This document shows, in pieces, positions 40,482 to 50,927 of a stretch of DNA of 64,000 nucleotides (position 1 is the stretch's first letter; each line of letters opens with the position of its first letter). Below the pieces are notes generated by a model. That model had not been told where the DNA came from and did no database searches. It saw only the letters and a list, made by a program, of their open reading frames with translations. The translations under genes were made by a program, and so were the position numbers. Origin of the DNA: Arsenophonus endosymbiont of Aleurodicus floccissimus (lineage in GTDB: Bacteria; Pseudomonadota; Gammaproteobacteria; Enterobacterales; Enterobacteriaceae); assembly GCF_900343025.1 (NCBI RefSeq), contig NZ_OUND01000001.1:310001-374000 (forward strand), given 5' to 3'.

Positions 40482-40947
40482 ATGACAGATACACGATTGC
40501 TTATTCAACAAGCGAATTTTAATGTTGGTGAACAATATGAATGGTTAGCACAATGTCATGATGGTGGTGCGGTGGTTACTTTCACCGGTAAGGTGCGTAA
40601 TTACAACTTGGGTGATAGTAATTAACACACCCTTACCTTACTCTTGAACATTATCCAGTCATGACAGAGAAAGCGTTACAGGATATTGCCAATGAAGCGC
40701 GTGGTCGTTGGCAGTTGCAACGTATCTGTATTATTCATCGGATTGGTACTTTAAGCCAGGTGAGGAAATCGTGTTTGTGGGTGTTACTAGCGGTCATCTT
40801 AGTAGTGCTTTTTTAGCGGCAGAATTTATTATGGATTATATGAAAACAAAAGCGACATTTTAGAAAAAAGAGCATTTAGCGCAAGGGCACAGCAGTCGTT
40901 GGATTGAGGCCAGACAGAGTGATCAAGTCGCATTTCAGCGTTGGTAA
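40481..40947 (+). pseudogene. moaE: Molybdopterin synthase catalytic subunit MoaE, broken
   Basis: MoaE transfers sulfur from MoaD to precursor Z. The start (MTDTRLLIQQANFNVGEQYE) and GGAVVTFTGKVRNYNLGDS are normal, then TAA at about 40622. The next part (LTLEHYPVMTEKALQDIANE, RWQLQRICIIHRIGTL) needs a frame change. A second change near 40760 gives GEEIVFVGVTSGHLSSAFLA and DYMKTKATF, followed by another in-frame TAG. The terminal HSSRWIEARQSDQ runs to the stop at 40947. There are at least four lesions. Confidence 0.92.
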
Positions 40948-41124
40948 CACAATTTTTATTGAAATTTAGCTAAATAAAGTAAAAGTAATGTAAAACCTTC
41001 TCTTATTTGCGCATATCAAACCATGGTTTTAGCCAGAAATTATGATAGAATTAACTTAAATTTACTGAGTTATTTAGTTTACTAAGTAGCTTTATTTTTA
41101 ACGTAAGTGATGAGGGTAATCATC

Positions 41125-41830
41125 ATGGATCGATTTGAACATCAAATCGATTTGAACATCAAAATGATTCGATCGTCCAGCGCGCTGGTGCAAGTATACG
41201 GCTGGATGACGGTAGGTTTGTTATTAACTGCATTTGTTGCTTGGTATGCGATTAATAATAGTAATATCATTATGTATCTGGCGTCGCATAGTTGGGTATT
41301 GATAGGCCTCATTGTTGCTGAATTTGCATTAGTCATAGGATTATCATTTTTGTTGCCCAAATTGAGTGGCGCGCTGGCAACGGCCATGTTTATGCTCTAC
41401 TCGGCGCTGACAGGCTTAACCATTTCTCTCGTATTAGTTGCCTACACTGGCGCTTCGGTTGCCAGCACCTTCTTTATCACTGCTGCTATGTTTGGGGCAC
41501 TTAGTTTTTATGGTTATACAACCATAACGCAGCTTAAGTGGTATGGGTAGTTTCTTATTTATGGCACTAATCGGGCTAATTATTGCTTCATTGGTCAATA
41601 TTTGGCTGTAAAGTTCTGGCTTAACGTTGGTTATCACCTACGCCGGTGTGTTAATTTTCGCATGTTTGACGGCTTATGATACATAGAAACTGAAAGACAC
41701 GGGTAGCCAAATTGATAGCCGTGATCAAGAAGGTATACGTAAATACGCTATTCTTGGTGCATTGACACTCTATTTAGATTTTATTAACTTGTTCTTAATG
41801 ATGTTACGTATTCTAGGCGATCGCCGTTAA
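41125..41830 (+). pseudogene. ybhL: BAX inhibitor-1 family membrane protein YbhL, broken
   Basis: YbhL is a seven-helix Bax inhibitor-1 (UPF0005) membrane protein of unclear role. Near the start a 17-base block (ATCGATTTGAACATCAA) is tandemly duplicated at 41127-41160. Removing one copy restores MDRFEHQNDSIVQRAGA, which matches the family. The downstream frame (QVYGWMTVGLLLTAFVAWYA) is regained through another indel. A frameshift near 41545 and in-frame stops (about 41609 and 41684) break the last third, which still reads GALTLYLDFINLFLMMLRIL. It is followed by a strong terminator. Confidence 0.9.
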
Positions 41831-41850
41831 TTTAATCTGTTTGTTAAAAA

Positions 41851-41883
41851 AATCCCGCTTATAATGTTAGCGGGATTTTTTTA
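41851..41883. terminator. Bidirectional terminator between ybhL and ybhR
   Basis: AATCCCGCT pairs with AGCGGGATT, flanked by A and T runs on the two sides. It would serve both converging genes. Confidence 0.85.
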
Positions 41884-41885
41884 TT

Positions 41886-42993
41886 TTACCATTTAGGCAA
41901 TTTTTCGGCGAAATAACCAATAAGCCAGGCATGTGGGGTAAATAATGAAATAATCAGTAATGGCCACAAGTGGTTCTATAGTACGGCCAAATCGGCATTT
42001 TTAAAATAAATTTGTTTAGTAATATCAGTAAAATGCCGAATAGGATTGATCCAGGTGACATTTTGTAACCAAACCAGCATATTTTCTATAGGTGAAACGT
42101 AACCTGATAGCAATATTGACGGCATCATAAAGACAAACACACCAATAAACGCTTGTTGCTGAGTTGAGCATATAGCGGAAATCAATAAACCAAAACCCAC
42201 TAATGACAAACCATAAATCGCCATCGTAGTATAAAAAATAAACAATGGACCAGAAAATGGAATTTTGTAACAGAAAATCCCGATAATCAGCACCAATGTT
42301 GCCTGAAAGGTGGCAATAAGTAATGCTCGCACTGCTTTAGCAGATAAAGATCTGCCAGGTTAGTCAGGGGTGAAACCAGTAGCTGATCCAGTGTGCCTTG
42401 TTCACGCTCACGGGCAATTGACAATGAAGTGACGACTAATACACCAATGGTAGTAATTAATGCTACCAGGGATGGAACAATAAACCATTTGTAATCAAGA
42501 TTAGGGTTATACCAATGACGAATAATTAATTCGCTATTATTATGCGCTATCTGCTGGTTTGTTAATTGTTGTTGCTAATTTGGCTAACTGTGTTAGCGGC
42601 GATTTGAGCACTATTAGAATTTCTACCATCAAGTATTAGTTGAACCGGGGTCGATTTTCTTTGTGCCAGCTGAGCACTAAAATTTTGCGGAAAATGTACC
42701 CCTAAAAATGCTTTACGATTATTGATTGTTTCAACAACTTGTTGATTATTATTGAGTAGTAAGACGTTAGAGAAAGTCGTCGATTTTGCCAATCGTTGTG
42801 TTAATTCAATTGAATATTGGCCTTTATCCGCATTAAAGATAGCTATTGTAGTGTTAGTGACATCTAGAGTAGTGGCCAGTGGAAATAAGATCATTTGGAA
42901 AATAACAGGTAGGATTAATATTGCGCGGGTTTGAGGCTCTTGTAGTAGTGACTGTAATTCTTTGATAATCAGTGTATAGAGCCGATGTAGCAT
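41886..42993 (-). pseudogene. ybhR: ABC-2 type permease YbhR, broken
   Basis: YbhR is one of the two membrane subunits of the YbhGFSR drug exporter. The N-terminal helix and periplasmic domain read from 42993 ([19 protein letters not shown]) to a stop at 42562. The next segment is shifted. The last helices read at 42332-41976 ([34 protein letters not shown]), ending in TAG, with the final residues (HAWLIGYFAEKLPKW) beyond. There are at least three lesions. It is the terminal gene of a four-gene unit on this strand. Confidence 0.9.
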
Positions 42994-43002
42994 ATTCTCT
43001 CC

Positions 43003-44158
43003 CTAATCAAGTCTGCGACGCGTTTTTAATGCAGTGAGCCCAATAAAGATGATGGCGCTGGTGGCTAATAAAAGAAAATTGGTCAACAGGACAACATAAA
43101 TATCACCGGCCAGAAATAGAGTTTGTAAACTACTAACAAAGTAACGAGCCGGGATCAAATAGGTTACCCATTGAATAACTATCGGCATACTATCAATTTC
43201 AAAAATAAACCCTGACAACATTATGGCAGGTAAAAAAGCGGTATTTAATGCAACGATAGCGGCGTTAAATTGGTTACGGGTTAAGGTAGATATCAGTAAT
43301 CCCATACCAAGGGCAGTAGCCAGATAGAGACTGGTAATAAGAAATAACAACCAGAGTGAACCGCGATAAGGAATATGCAGAATAAATACCGTGACTAACA
43401 TGCAAAGTAGCATGACACAGGTGCCTAACAATTGATATGGTAATAGTTTGGAAAGCAGCAATTTTGTGCAGGTTATTTGGGGGGCAAGCAGGGCTTCCAT
43501 TGTGCCTCGTTCCCACTCGCGGGAAACCACCAATGAAGTCAGAATGGCACCGACTACGGTAATAATGATACTTGATTGCACCTGGAATAATAAAATGTTG
43601 GTTAATGGCTGCCGGATTAAACCAGAAGCGTAATTCAGTAACAATTAATGGTTGAGTAGCATAACCGGCGTTTTCGCCTTGCTGCTGCCAGGTTTGCCAA
43701 ATGCCTTTAGTATAAGCCTGTACAAAATAGGCGGTATTTGGCTCACTACCATCGGTAATAACCTGGATCGATGCATGTTCGGAGGGACGATTAAGCTGAC
43801 TGGCAAAATCGATCGGGATCACTATCATACCGCGGATTTCGCCTGCCTGCATTTTATCTATTAGCAATTTTCGATTATCGCTAATTGCCCTATCAATAAA
43901 AGGGGAGCCGGTAAAGGCAGCGACAAATTCTCGCACTTGATTATTTTGTTGATTGACCAAAATGCCAAGCCGTAATTTACTTGAATCCAGATTGATGCCG
44001 TAGCCAAAAATAAGTAGCAGCATTAATGGAATAACGACGGCAATCAGCGCACTACTCGGGTTACGTAAAATCTGCTTACTTTCTTTAATACATAGGGCAT
44101 GTAAATGACGCCAGGAAAACTGCGCTTCGTGGGCTGATTGTTTTTCTGTTTGGCTCAT
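43003..44158 (-). pseudogene. ybhS: ABC-2 type permease YbhS, one frameshift
   Basis: YbhS pairs with YbhR in the YbhGFSR exporter. The start at 44158 overlaps the ybhF stop (CAATGA). The first transmembrane helix ([20 protein letters not shown]) and the periplasmic domain are intact up to about 43610, where one indel shifts the frame. The C-terminal five helices then read uninterrupted ([51 protein letters not shown]) to the stop at 43003. A single lesion over 1.15 kb makes it less eroded than ybhR or ybhF. Confidence 0.9.
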
Positions 44159-45889
44159 TGTTTCCCTGGGTCATAGTTAACTATCAAACTAATAAAAGCC
44201 TGTTCCATTGACGGATCCGGATTTTCTGCCGTGGCGATTTGGCTTTTTAATTCATCGGGTGTGCCGGGCAGCAATAATTGTACCGTGGTAAACCAAGCCA
44301 ATTCGATCGCAATATTCCGCTTCGTCCATAAAGTGAGTGGTAACCATTACGGTAAGCCTTTATTTACCATGCCATTAATATGTAACCAAAATTCTCTTCG
44401 CGTCAGGGGATCCACACCTGAAGTGTGTTCATCCAAGAAAAGTATGTCCGGTTCATGCATCAACGAGCATGCTAAGGCTAGTCGCTGTTTGAAGCCTAAT
44501 GGCAATTCATCGGTGGTTTGGTGCAGTATTGGATTTAAATTAAAGACATTGATCATGTTACTGATTTTTTGCTATTGCTGACTGCCACTAAGGCCATAAT
44601 ACCAGAGAAAATTTCAAGTTCTGAGCAACTGTTAAATTACCGTACAGTGAAAATTTTTGCGCCATATAGCCAAGATGTTGGCGAGCTTTATTCGAGCTTA
44701 TTTTTAGATACATCCCCAAGACTAATCCCCTGCCTGCGCTTGGTACCATTAATCCGCACATCATTTTAAATGTTGTTGATTTGCCAGCGCCATTAGGACC
44801 TAGCAAGCCAAAAATTTCACCGCGTTTAACCGTAAAGTTAACATGATCCGTAGCGGCAAAGTCACCGAATAGTTTGCTAAGATTTTGTGCCTCAATGATG
44901 GTTTCAGTGGGAGCAGCTGGAATTTGCGGCATAATTTCTGCAAGCTCAGAACGTTGCGATGGGCTACCACCTAATAAATCAATAAAAGCATCTTCGAAGC
45001 GGGGTTTAGCGATAGTAAGTTTACTATCAGTTAAATTCAGACTGGCGAGGAAATCGGTTTGCTGGCTGTTTTATTTTAAGATCAGGCGAATACAGTGCCC
45101 TTGAATAACACAATCGGTAGTTTGTGGTAATAATAGTGCATATTGTAAGTATGCGCGGCGTTTTGATGTTGGAACTTGCAGTAAAAATGAGCGTCCAGCC
45201 ATTTTATTAGTTAATGCCTGCGGTATCCCCCGATAAAGTAGCTGCCCTTGATTTAACAGTAAAATATCTCGGCATTGTTCAGCTTCATCTAGGTAGGATG
45301 TACTCCAAAGGATCAGCATACCATCGCTAGCCAGTTCATGAACCATTCGCCAAAGCTCTTGACGAGCAATAGGGTCGACACTCACCCCTGGTTCATCTAG
45401 CAACAGAATTTTTGGCCGACTGATTAATATACAGGCCAGGCCAAGCTTCTGTTTCATGCCACCGGACAGTTTACCTGCCAGTTGTTGGGTAAAACAGCTA
45501 AGGTCGGTAAAATCTAGCAACTGCTGATAGGTTTGTTGCCGACTTTCTCCTATCACGCCACATAAACTGGCATATAGATCCAGATTTTCTTGTACGGTGA
45601 GATCTTCATAAAGACTAAATTTTTGTGGCATGTAACCAAGATGGCGACGGACGTCAACACCTTGACTAATCGGATCTAAGCCCATAATAGTGATATTACC
45701 GCTATCGGGTTTTAATAAACCGGCCAGCATACGCATTAGGGTTGTTTTTCCTACACCATCACGTCCAACTAAGCCGGTCACTGAGCCTCCGGTGATCTCA
45801 GTGGTGAGTTTTGCCACCGCAGGTGAAGCTAAACCAAAAAAGCGTTTTTCGACCTCAGTCAATGTAATCTTATGAACAGTACTGATCAT
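44155..45889 (-). pseudogene. ybhF: Double ABC ATPase YbhF, broken
   Basis: YbhF carries two tandem ABC domains for the YbhGFSR exporter. Domain 1 reads in one frame (45889-45071): Walker A GRDGVGKTTL, signature KLSGGMKQKLGLA, Walker B ILLLDEPGVSVDP. A TAA follows at 45071. Domain 2 is split: Walker A GPNGAGKSTTFKMMCGL lies at 44932-44588. A signature-like [20 protein letters not shown] and [11 protein letters not shown] appear in another frame with a short deletion, and more shifts come before the C-terminus. The 3' end overlaps ybhS and the start overlaps ybhG. Confidence 0.92.
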
Positions 45890-46868
45890 TCATTAAGCCT
45901 TAGTGTTTTTTTTTCTGCAAAATGAAGCGTCACCGGCATACCCTGGCGCAACATATCGTCAGCATCATTAACAATGACCCGAATACGATAGACTAAATCG
46001 GTACGTAAGTCGGTGGTTTGTACACTTTTAGGCGTAAACTCCGCGGTTGGTGAGACAAAACCGATAGTACCATGATAGGGTTGATCTGGACGACTGTAGG
46101 TATAAAGTAATATTTCTCGCCCAGGTATTGCTTCGCCGAGATGAGGTTCACTGACATAAGCTCTAACCCAGATAGGTCGGATCAACGAAACGCTAAAAAC
46201 AGTGCTGCCGGCAGTAAGAATAGTACCTGGCGAGGGTGTGGTTAATATCGTATCTGCCAGATCCAGTTTTGCTTGCGCTAATGCAGCGACCGCCTGTTTC
46301 CATTCACCTCGCGCGGCGGCTATTTCTTCAGTACGATAGCCGGTCTGAAATTGATTTAATTTATCTTTTGCCGCATTTAGCGCTGCAAGCGCTTGGTTTC
46401 GATTATTTTTCGCATTTTCCAAGTCATTGTCGGAAATTACCCGTTGTGTCCAAAGCCCTTGTTGACGTTGGTAAAAACTATTAGCACACTTCCAGGCTGC
46501 TTGCCGTTGCGCCACTTCGGCTTCAACCTGAGCAATTTCTTGGCTACGATAACCACTTTCTAATATATCTAATTTAGCTTTTGCGCTAGCAAGAATACCT
46601 GTTGCGCGTTGCAGGCTATTTTATAGGGAGTATTATCCAGAGAAGCTAAGATCTGACCGGTGCTAATTTTATCCCCTTCATCGACATTCAGTGTCTGAAT
46701 TTTACCGTTGACTCTGAAACTTAAGTTGACCGTTCTAATATCAACATTACCATACAGAATGAGCGTTTTATTCGGATAGGTTTGATAGTAGTAGTATCCG
46801 GCCACTATAATAGCGATAAGTAGGCAGATGATAGCAATAGATAATAATCGCAGATTTTTTTTCATAGC
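45886..46868 (-). pseudogene. ybhG: HlyD-family adaptor YbhG, broken
   Basis: YbhG is the periplasmic adaptor of the exporter. I place the start at the ATG at 46868 ([16 protein letters not shown]); an earlier ATG at 46886 is also in frame. The membrane anchor and lipoyl-like half ([20 protein letters not shown]) are followed by a frameshift near 46620. The coiled coil and second half read at 46515-45886 ([33 protein letters not shown]-like region, [20 protein letters not shown]). Roughly 35 residues around the break are legible only in other frames. The cecR (ybiH) regulator that precedes this operon in E. coli is missing. Confidence 0.9.
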
Positions 46869-47113
46869 ATCCTTAAAATAGTTCAATAATATGGAATAAA
46901 ATAAGGTTATGTATAATTAATTTTATCGGGTTAATGGTTATTTGATGAATTTATGTTAATTATTTTATTTTGTTTTTATTAGTTGGTGATAACGGTTGCC
47001 AGTAATCAGTTATTTTACTGTCATTAACCGCCATTTTTAATAGCTTATAGTGATGGTTTTTATATTCAGTTGACTGAAATTAAGTCAATTGAAATTTGGA
47101 GTATTTTATATTT

Positions 47114-48406
47114 ATGTGTTTTAACTCATTGGGTTTATCTGAAGAGATCTTATCGGCGATTAAAGCGGTCGGATACGAAAAGCCGACTTTAATTCAGCGG
47201 CAGGCAATCCCGGCCATATTAGCGGGAAAAAATATGTTAGCTAGTGCGCAAACAGGAACAGGTAAAACCGCCGGATTTGTTTTACCCATATTACAGTATC
47301 TTAGTCATACATACTTTGTTGTAAAAAGCAGAAAACCGGTCAGGGCGTTAATTTTGGCACCAACTCGTGAATTATAGCCGTTCAGGTTGGACAAAATGTG
47401 CGTGATTATAGCCAATTTTTGCGCTTAAAATCTCTGGTGGTTTTTGGTGGTGTTAGTATCAACCCATAAATGATGAAATTACGGGGAGGAGTTGACATTT
47501 TAGTGGCAACCCCAGGTCGTTTGCTTGATTTAGTGCAGCAAAATGCCGTTAGTTTGTCAAAGGTTGAGATTTTAGTATTAGATGAAGCCGATCGAATGTT
47601 AGATATGGGATTTATTCATGATATTCGACGGATATTAAATAAATTACCGTCAAAACGCCAAAACTTACTTTTTTCAGCCACTTTTTCTAACCAAATTAAA
47701 CAGTTGACAAATAGTTTAATGCATAATCCGACCATATTGGCAGTGGTACCACGCAATTCCGCGTCACAGCAGGTCAAACAGCTTATTCATTTTGTTGATA
47801 AGCGACGTAAAGCTGAATTGCTTTCTTATCTGATTGGTAGTGAAAATTGGCAGCAGGTATTGGTTTTCACCCGCACTAAATTTGGCGCTAATCGGTTAAC
47901 TGAACATCTGATTAAGGATGGGATTAAAGCGATGGCAATCCATGGTAATAAAAGCTAAGGCGGCGCGAACGCGGGCGCTGGTAGATTTTAAATCAGGCGC
48001 GATTAGAGTACTGGTAGCAACCGATATTGCTGCCAGGGGATTGGATATTGAACAGTTACCCTATGTGGTAAATTACGAATTGCCCAATGTGGCAGAGGAT
48101 TATGTACATCGCATTGGGCGTACGGTAGCGACCGGTTTGGCAGTGTCGCTAGTTGCTATTGATGAGCAAAGTTTATTAACAGCGATTGAGCGATTGTTAA
48201 AATAGAGTATCCCGCGTATGGTACTCACAGGCTATGAACCTGATCCGACTATTAAGCCAGAACCAACACCAAAAAAGAGTTCAGCAAGCAAATAACGCAG
48301 ACGTAAATCGGTAGTAAAAGCTTCTCATGCTAAGAGTAAACCACTAAAACAACCGACAACCAGCAACGTTAATACTAAAGCTTTAGCACCAAAAAAATCC
48401 AGGTAA
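47114..48406 (+). pseudogene. rhlE: DEAD-box RNA helicase RhlE, broken
   Basis: RhlE is a DEAD-box helicase involved in ribosome maturation and mRNA decay. The start is at 47114 ([20 protein letters not shown]). Motif [13 protein letters not shown] and motif Ia LAPTREL are intact, followed by TAG at 47376. Frames then change until [20 protein letters not shown] at 47473. Motif II (DEAD) and motif III (SAT) read normally. A stop or shift near 47958 and a small deletion in motif VI ([10 protein letters not shown]; several residues lost) follow. The basic C-terminal tail is also interrupted. There are at least five lesions. Confidence 0.93.
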
Positions 48407-48413
48407 CAGATAA

Positions 48414-49363
48414 ATGCGAATATTACTCGCCCCGATGGAAGGGGTTCTAGACTCTTTAGTGCGTGAGTTATTAATTGAAGTTAACGAATATGATCTTTGT
48501 ATCACCGAATTTTTGCGGGTAGTCGATAGTTTATTACCAACCAAAACATTTTATCGAATATGCCCTGAATTATATCAAGCAAGTAAAACTGTATCAGGTA
48601 CATTAGTACGTATTCAATTACTGGGTCAGCATCCACAATGGTTAGCTGAAAATGCGGCATGAGCAGTAGAGTTAGGCTCTTGGGGAGGGGGGTGGATTTC
48701 AATTGTGGCTGCCCGTCTCCCGACAGTTAATGGCCATGGCGGTGGGCTGACACTACTAAAGGATCCTGAGCGGATATATCAGGCTGCTAAGGCGATCCGG
48801 GCGGCAGTACCTACGAATTTACCTACTTCAGTAAAAATCAGGTTAGGTTGGGAGGATCGTTGTCTGGCATTTGAAATTGCCGATGCGGTGCAATAGGCTG
48901 GTACGACAGAAATTATCATTCATGGCCGAACTAAGGCAGAGGGGTATCGGGCATAAAAAATCGATTGGCTAACTATCGGCCGGATACACCCAAAATTAAA
49001 CTATACCGGTTATCGCCAATGGCGAAATTTGGGATTGGCATAGTGCAAATGAGTGCAGGACGATAACCGGCTGTGACGCGCGTTGATGATTGGCCGAGGT
49101 GGATTACATGTTCCTAATCTGGCTCAGGTGATCAAATATCAAGCTGAACCGATGGCTTGGCCGCAGGTTATGCAAATTCTGTTTAAATATATTCAGCTGG
49201 AAAAACAAGGTGATAACGGTCAATATCACGCAGCACGTATTAAACAGTGGTTAGGTTATTTGTGTAAAAGTATGTTGAAGCGGCTGAGTTATTTAATCAG
49301 ATTAGAGTAAAGAAAAAATCGGCCGCTATTGCTAATATAATTGAACGTCATACTTTTTGTTGA
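48414..49363 (+). pseudogene. dusC: tRNA-dihydrouridine(16) synthase DusC, broken
   Basis: DusC reduces U16 in tRNA using FMN. The start at 48414 reads [20 protein letters not shown], then [10 protein letters not shown] and [19 protein letters not shown], followed by TGA at 48660. The catalytic Cys segment ([14 protein letters not shown]) lies in a different frame from its surroundings. Later parts include [33 protein letters not shown], then [18 protein letters not shown]-type sequence around 49083. The family end [20 protein letters not shown] finishes at 49363. There are numerous stops and shifts. Confidence 0.92.
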
Positions 49364-49583
49364 CTTGTCACAACATACTTAAAAAACAGTATAAAATACA
49401 ACATATTATAAGGCGCCTAATCGACTAATATAAAATGATTATCACAAATTTTTGATAAAAAATAGCTTATCTATTTGCATTTCTGGCGGTTAGGTTCTTT
49501 ACTAAAAAGTGTTCATATATTTGAAATGTTAGCAAGTTAGTTTTTTAACTTATTTGATATGTTGGATATTTCGGAGGGTGTGT

Positions 49584-49835
49584 ATGGGTATTTTGTCCTG
49601 GGTTATTTTTGGTTTAATCGCTGGTATTATTGCTAAGTGGGTCATGCCAGGTGCTTACAATATGGGGATTATCATGACCATTATCCTCGGTATTGTCGGC
49701 GCAGTTGTCGGCGGTTATATCAGTACCTTCTTTGGTAAAGGCAAAGTGGATGGCTTTAATTTAAGCAGTTTTATTGTTTCCGTAATTGGTGCTATCGTTG
49801 TCCTTTTTATCACCGGAATGCTCGCTCGCCCATAG
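49584..49835 (+). CDS. GlsB/YeaQ/YmgE-family membrane protein
   Basis: This is a small transglycosylase-associated (YeaQ/YmgE) family protein, three predicted transmembrane helices, usually linked to general stress. The frame is complete: 83 residues from the ATG at 49584 (MGILSWVIFGLIAGIIAKWV), which has a GGAGG site about 8 bases upstream. It ends VVLFITGMLARP. Glycine-rich helices (ILGIVGAVVGGYIS) and the short loop FFGKGKVDGF fit the family. No lesion. A bidirectional terminator follows, and sseA converges on it. Confidence 0.88.
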   Translation: MGILSWVIFGLIAGIIAKWVMPGAYNMGIIMTIILGIVGAVVGGYISTFFGKGKVDGFNLSSFIVSVIGAIVVLFITGMLARP

Positions 49836-49870
49836 CCCACTATCTAAAGATAATAAGCATTTCTCATATA

Positions 49871-49903
49871 AAAACATAACTGCCAGTTTAGCAGTTGTGT
49901 TTT
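49871..49903. terminator. Bidirectional terminator between yeaQ-type gene and sseA
   Basis: AAAACATAACTGC pairs with GCAGTTGTGTTTT (one G-T pair) around CAGTTTA. Confidence 0.8.
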
Positions 49904-49907
49904 TATC

Positions 49908-50738
49908 TTACTTCGTTTCAATTGGCAATCCATTATTTTGGCCCCATTCAGCCCATGAGCCATCATAAAGTTTGACATTCTTATTACCTAAAAGTATTAA
50001 AGCAAGTAATACTACAGCGGCAGTCATACCTGAACCACAGCTAATGACTGTGCGCTGCATAATGTCAACTTATTGTTTGGCAAAAATAGCTTTTAATTCT
50101 GCTGGTGATTTATAACAACCTTCATTGACTAACCAATCCCAAGGGACATTTTTACTGCCTGGCAGATGTCCCATCCTTAATCCTGGGCGCGGTTCCGGCT
50201 GTTGTGCGCTGAAACGGGCAGTAGGGCGTGCATCGATAAATTGGACATTAGGTTGCTGAAGAAGGGTAATAACTTGTTGTTGGGATAAAGCTTGATCAGT
50301 AATGCATTTAGCGGTAAAATACTGTCTTTCACATATCGCAGAGATAGACCGCTTTTTTCCATCCACATAGCGCACTGGCTAAAATTTTGACATTATTACA
50401 GCCTAATGTTTTAAAGGTCCACCAGGCGCGCGGTGCGGAAAAGAGTGCGCCTTGATCATAAATAACAACTTGATGATGATTGCTGATGCCTAATTGCTCA
50501 CAAACGCTTGAGTAAAAGATATTTCATCAGGCAGCATATGGGGTAGATTCTTACTTTGGTCAGCAACAATATCCAAATTGAAAAATTACGCATTGGGAAT
50601 ATGTCCTTGATAATATCGTTGCTGATAATCAGTTGGATCGGTAGGTGGTGGCAGAGCAGAAGCATCAACTAAGACAATATTTTCATCCGTTCAATGCCGA
50701 TGAAGCCATTGTGGGGTAACAAAAAATACTTCGTACAT
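49908..50738 (-). pseudogene. sseA: 3-mercaptopyruvate sulfurtransferase SseA, broken
   Basis: SseA is a two-domain rhodanese that transfers sulfur from 3-mercaptopyruvate. The start at 50738 (MYEVFFVTPQWLHRH) is followed by several in-frame stops. The N-terminal rhodanese domain is legible in pieces (GHIPNA, NLPHMLPDEISF). The C-terminal domain reads at 50375-50070 (VQFIDARPTARFSAQQPEPR, GLRMGHLPGSKNVPWDWLV), then a stop. The catalytic loop ISCGSGMTAAVVLLAL with the active Cys and the ending YDGSWAEWGQNNGLP reach 49908. There are at least six lesions. Confidence 0.9.
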
Positions 50739-50927
50739 AATATCCTTCTATAATAAGCAATAATTTAACTTGGGGTTGAATATTAACTAAAACTAGTATA
50801 TCGATTTTTTGTGAGAAATTAAATGCGGATTAAATTTTTATCTTATTGATAATAACATTATGATAAATTTAATATTTTTATCGTTTTATACTCAACAAAA
50901 TGGTTGATATTTTTATATAAGATTTCT

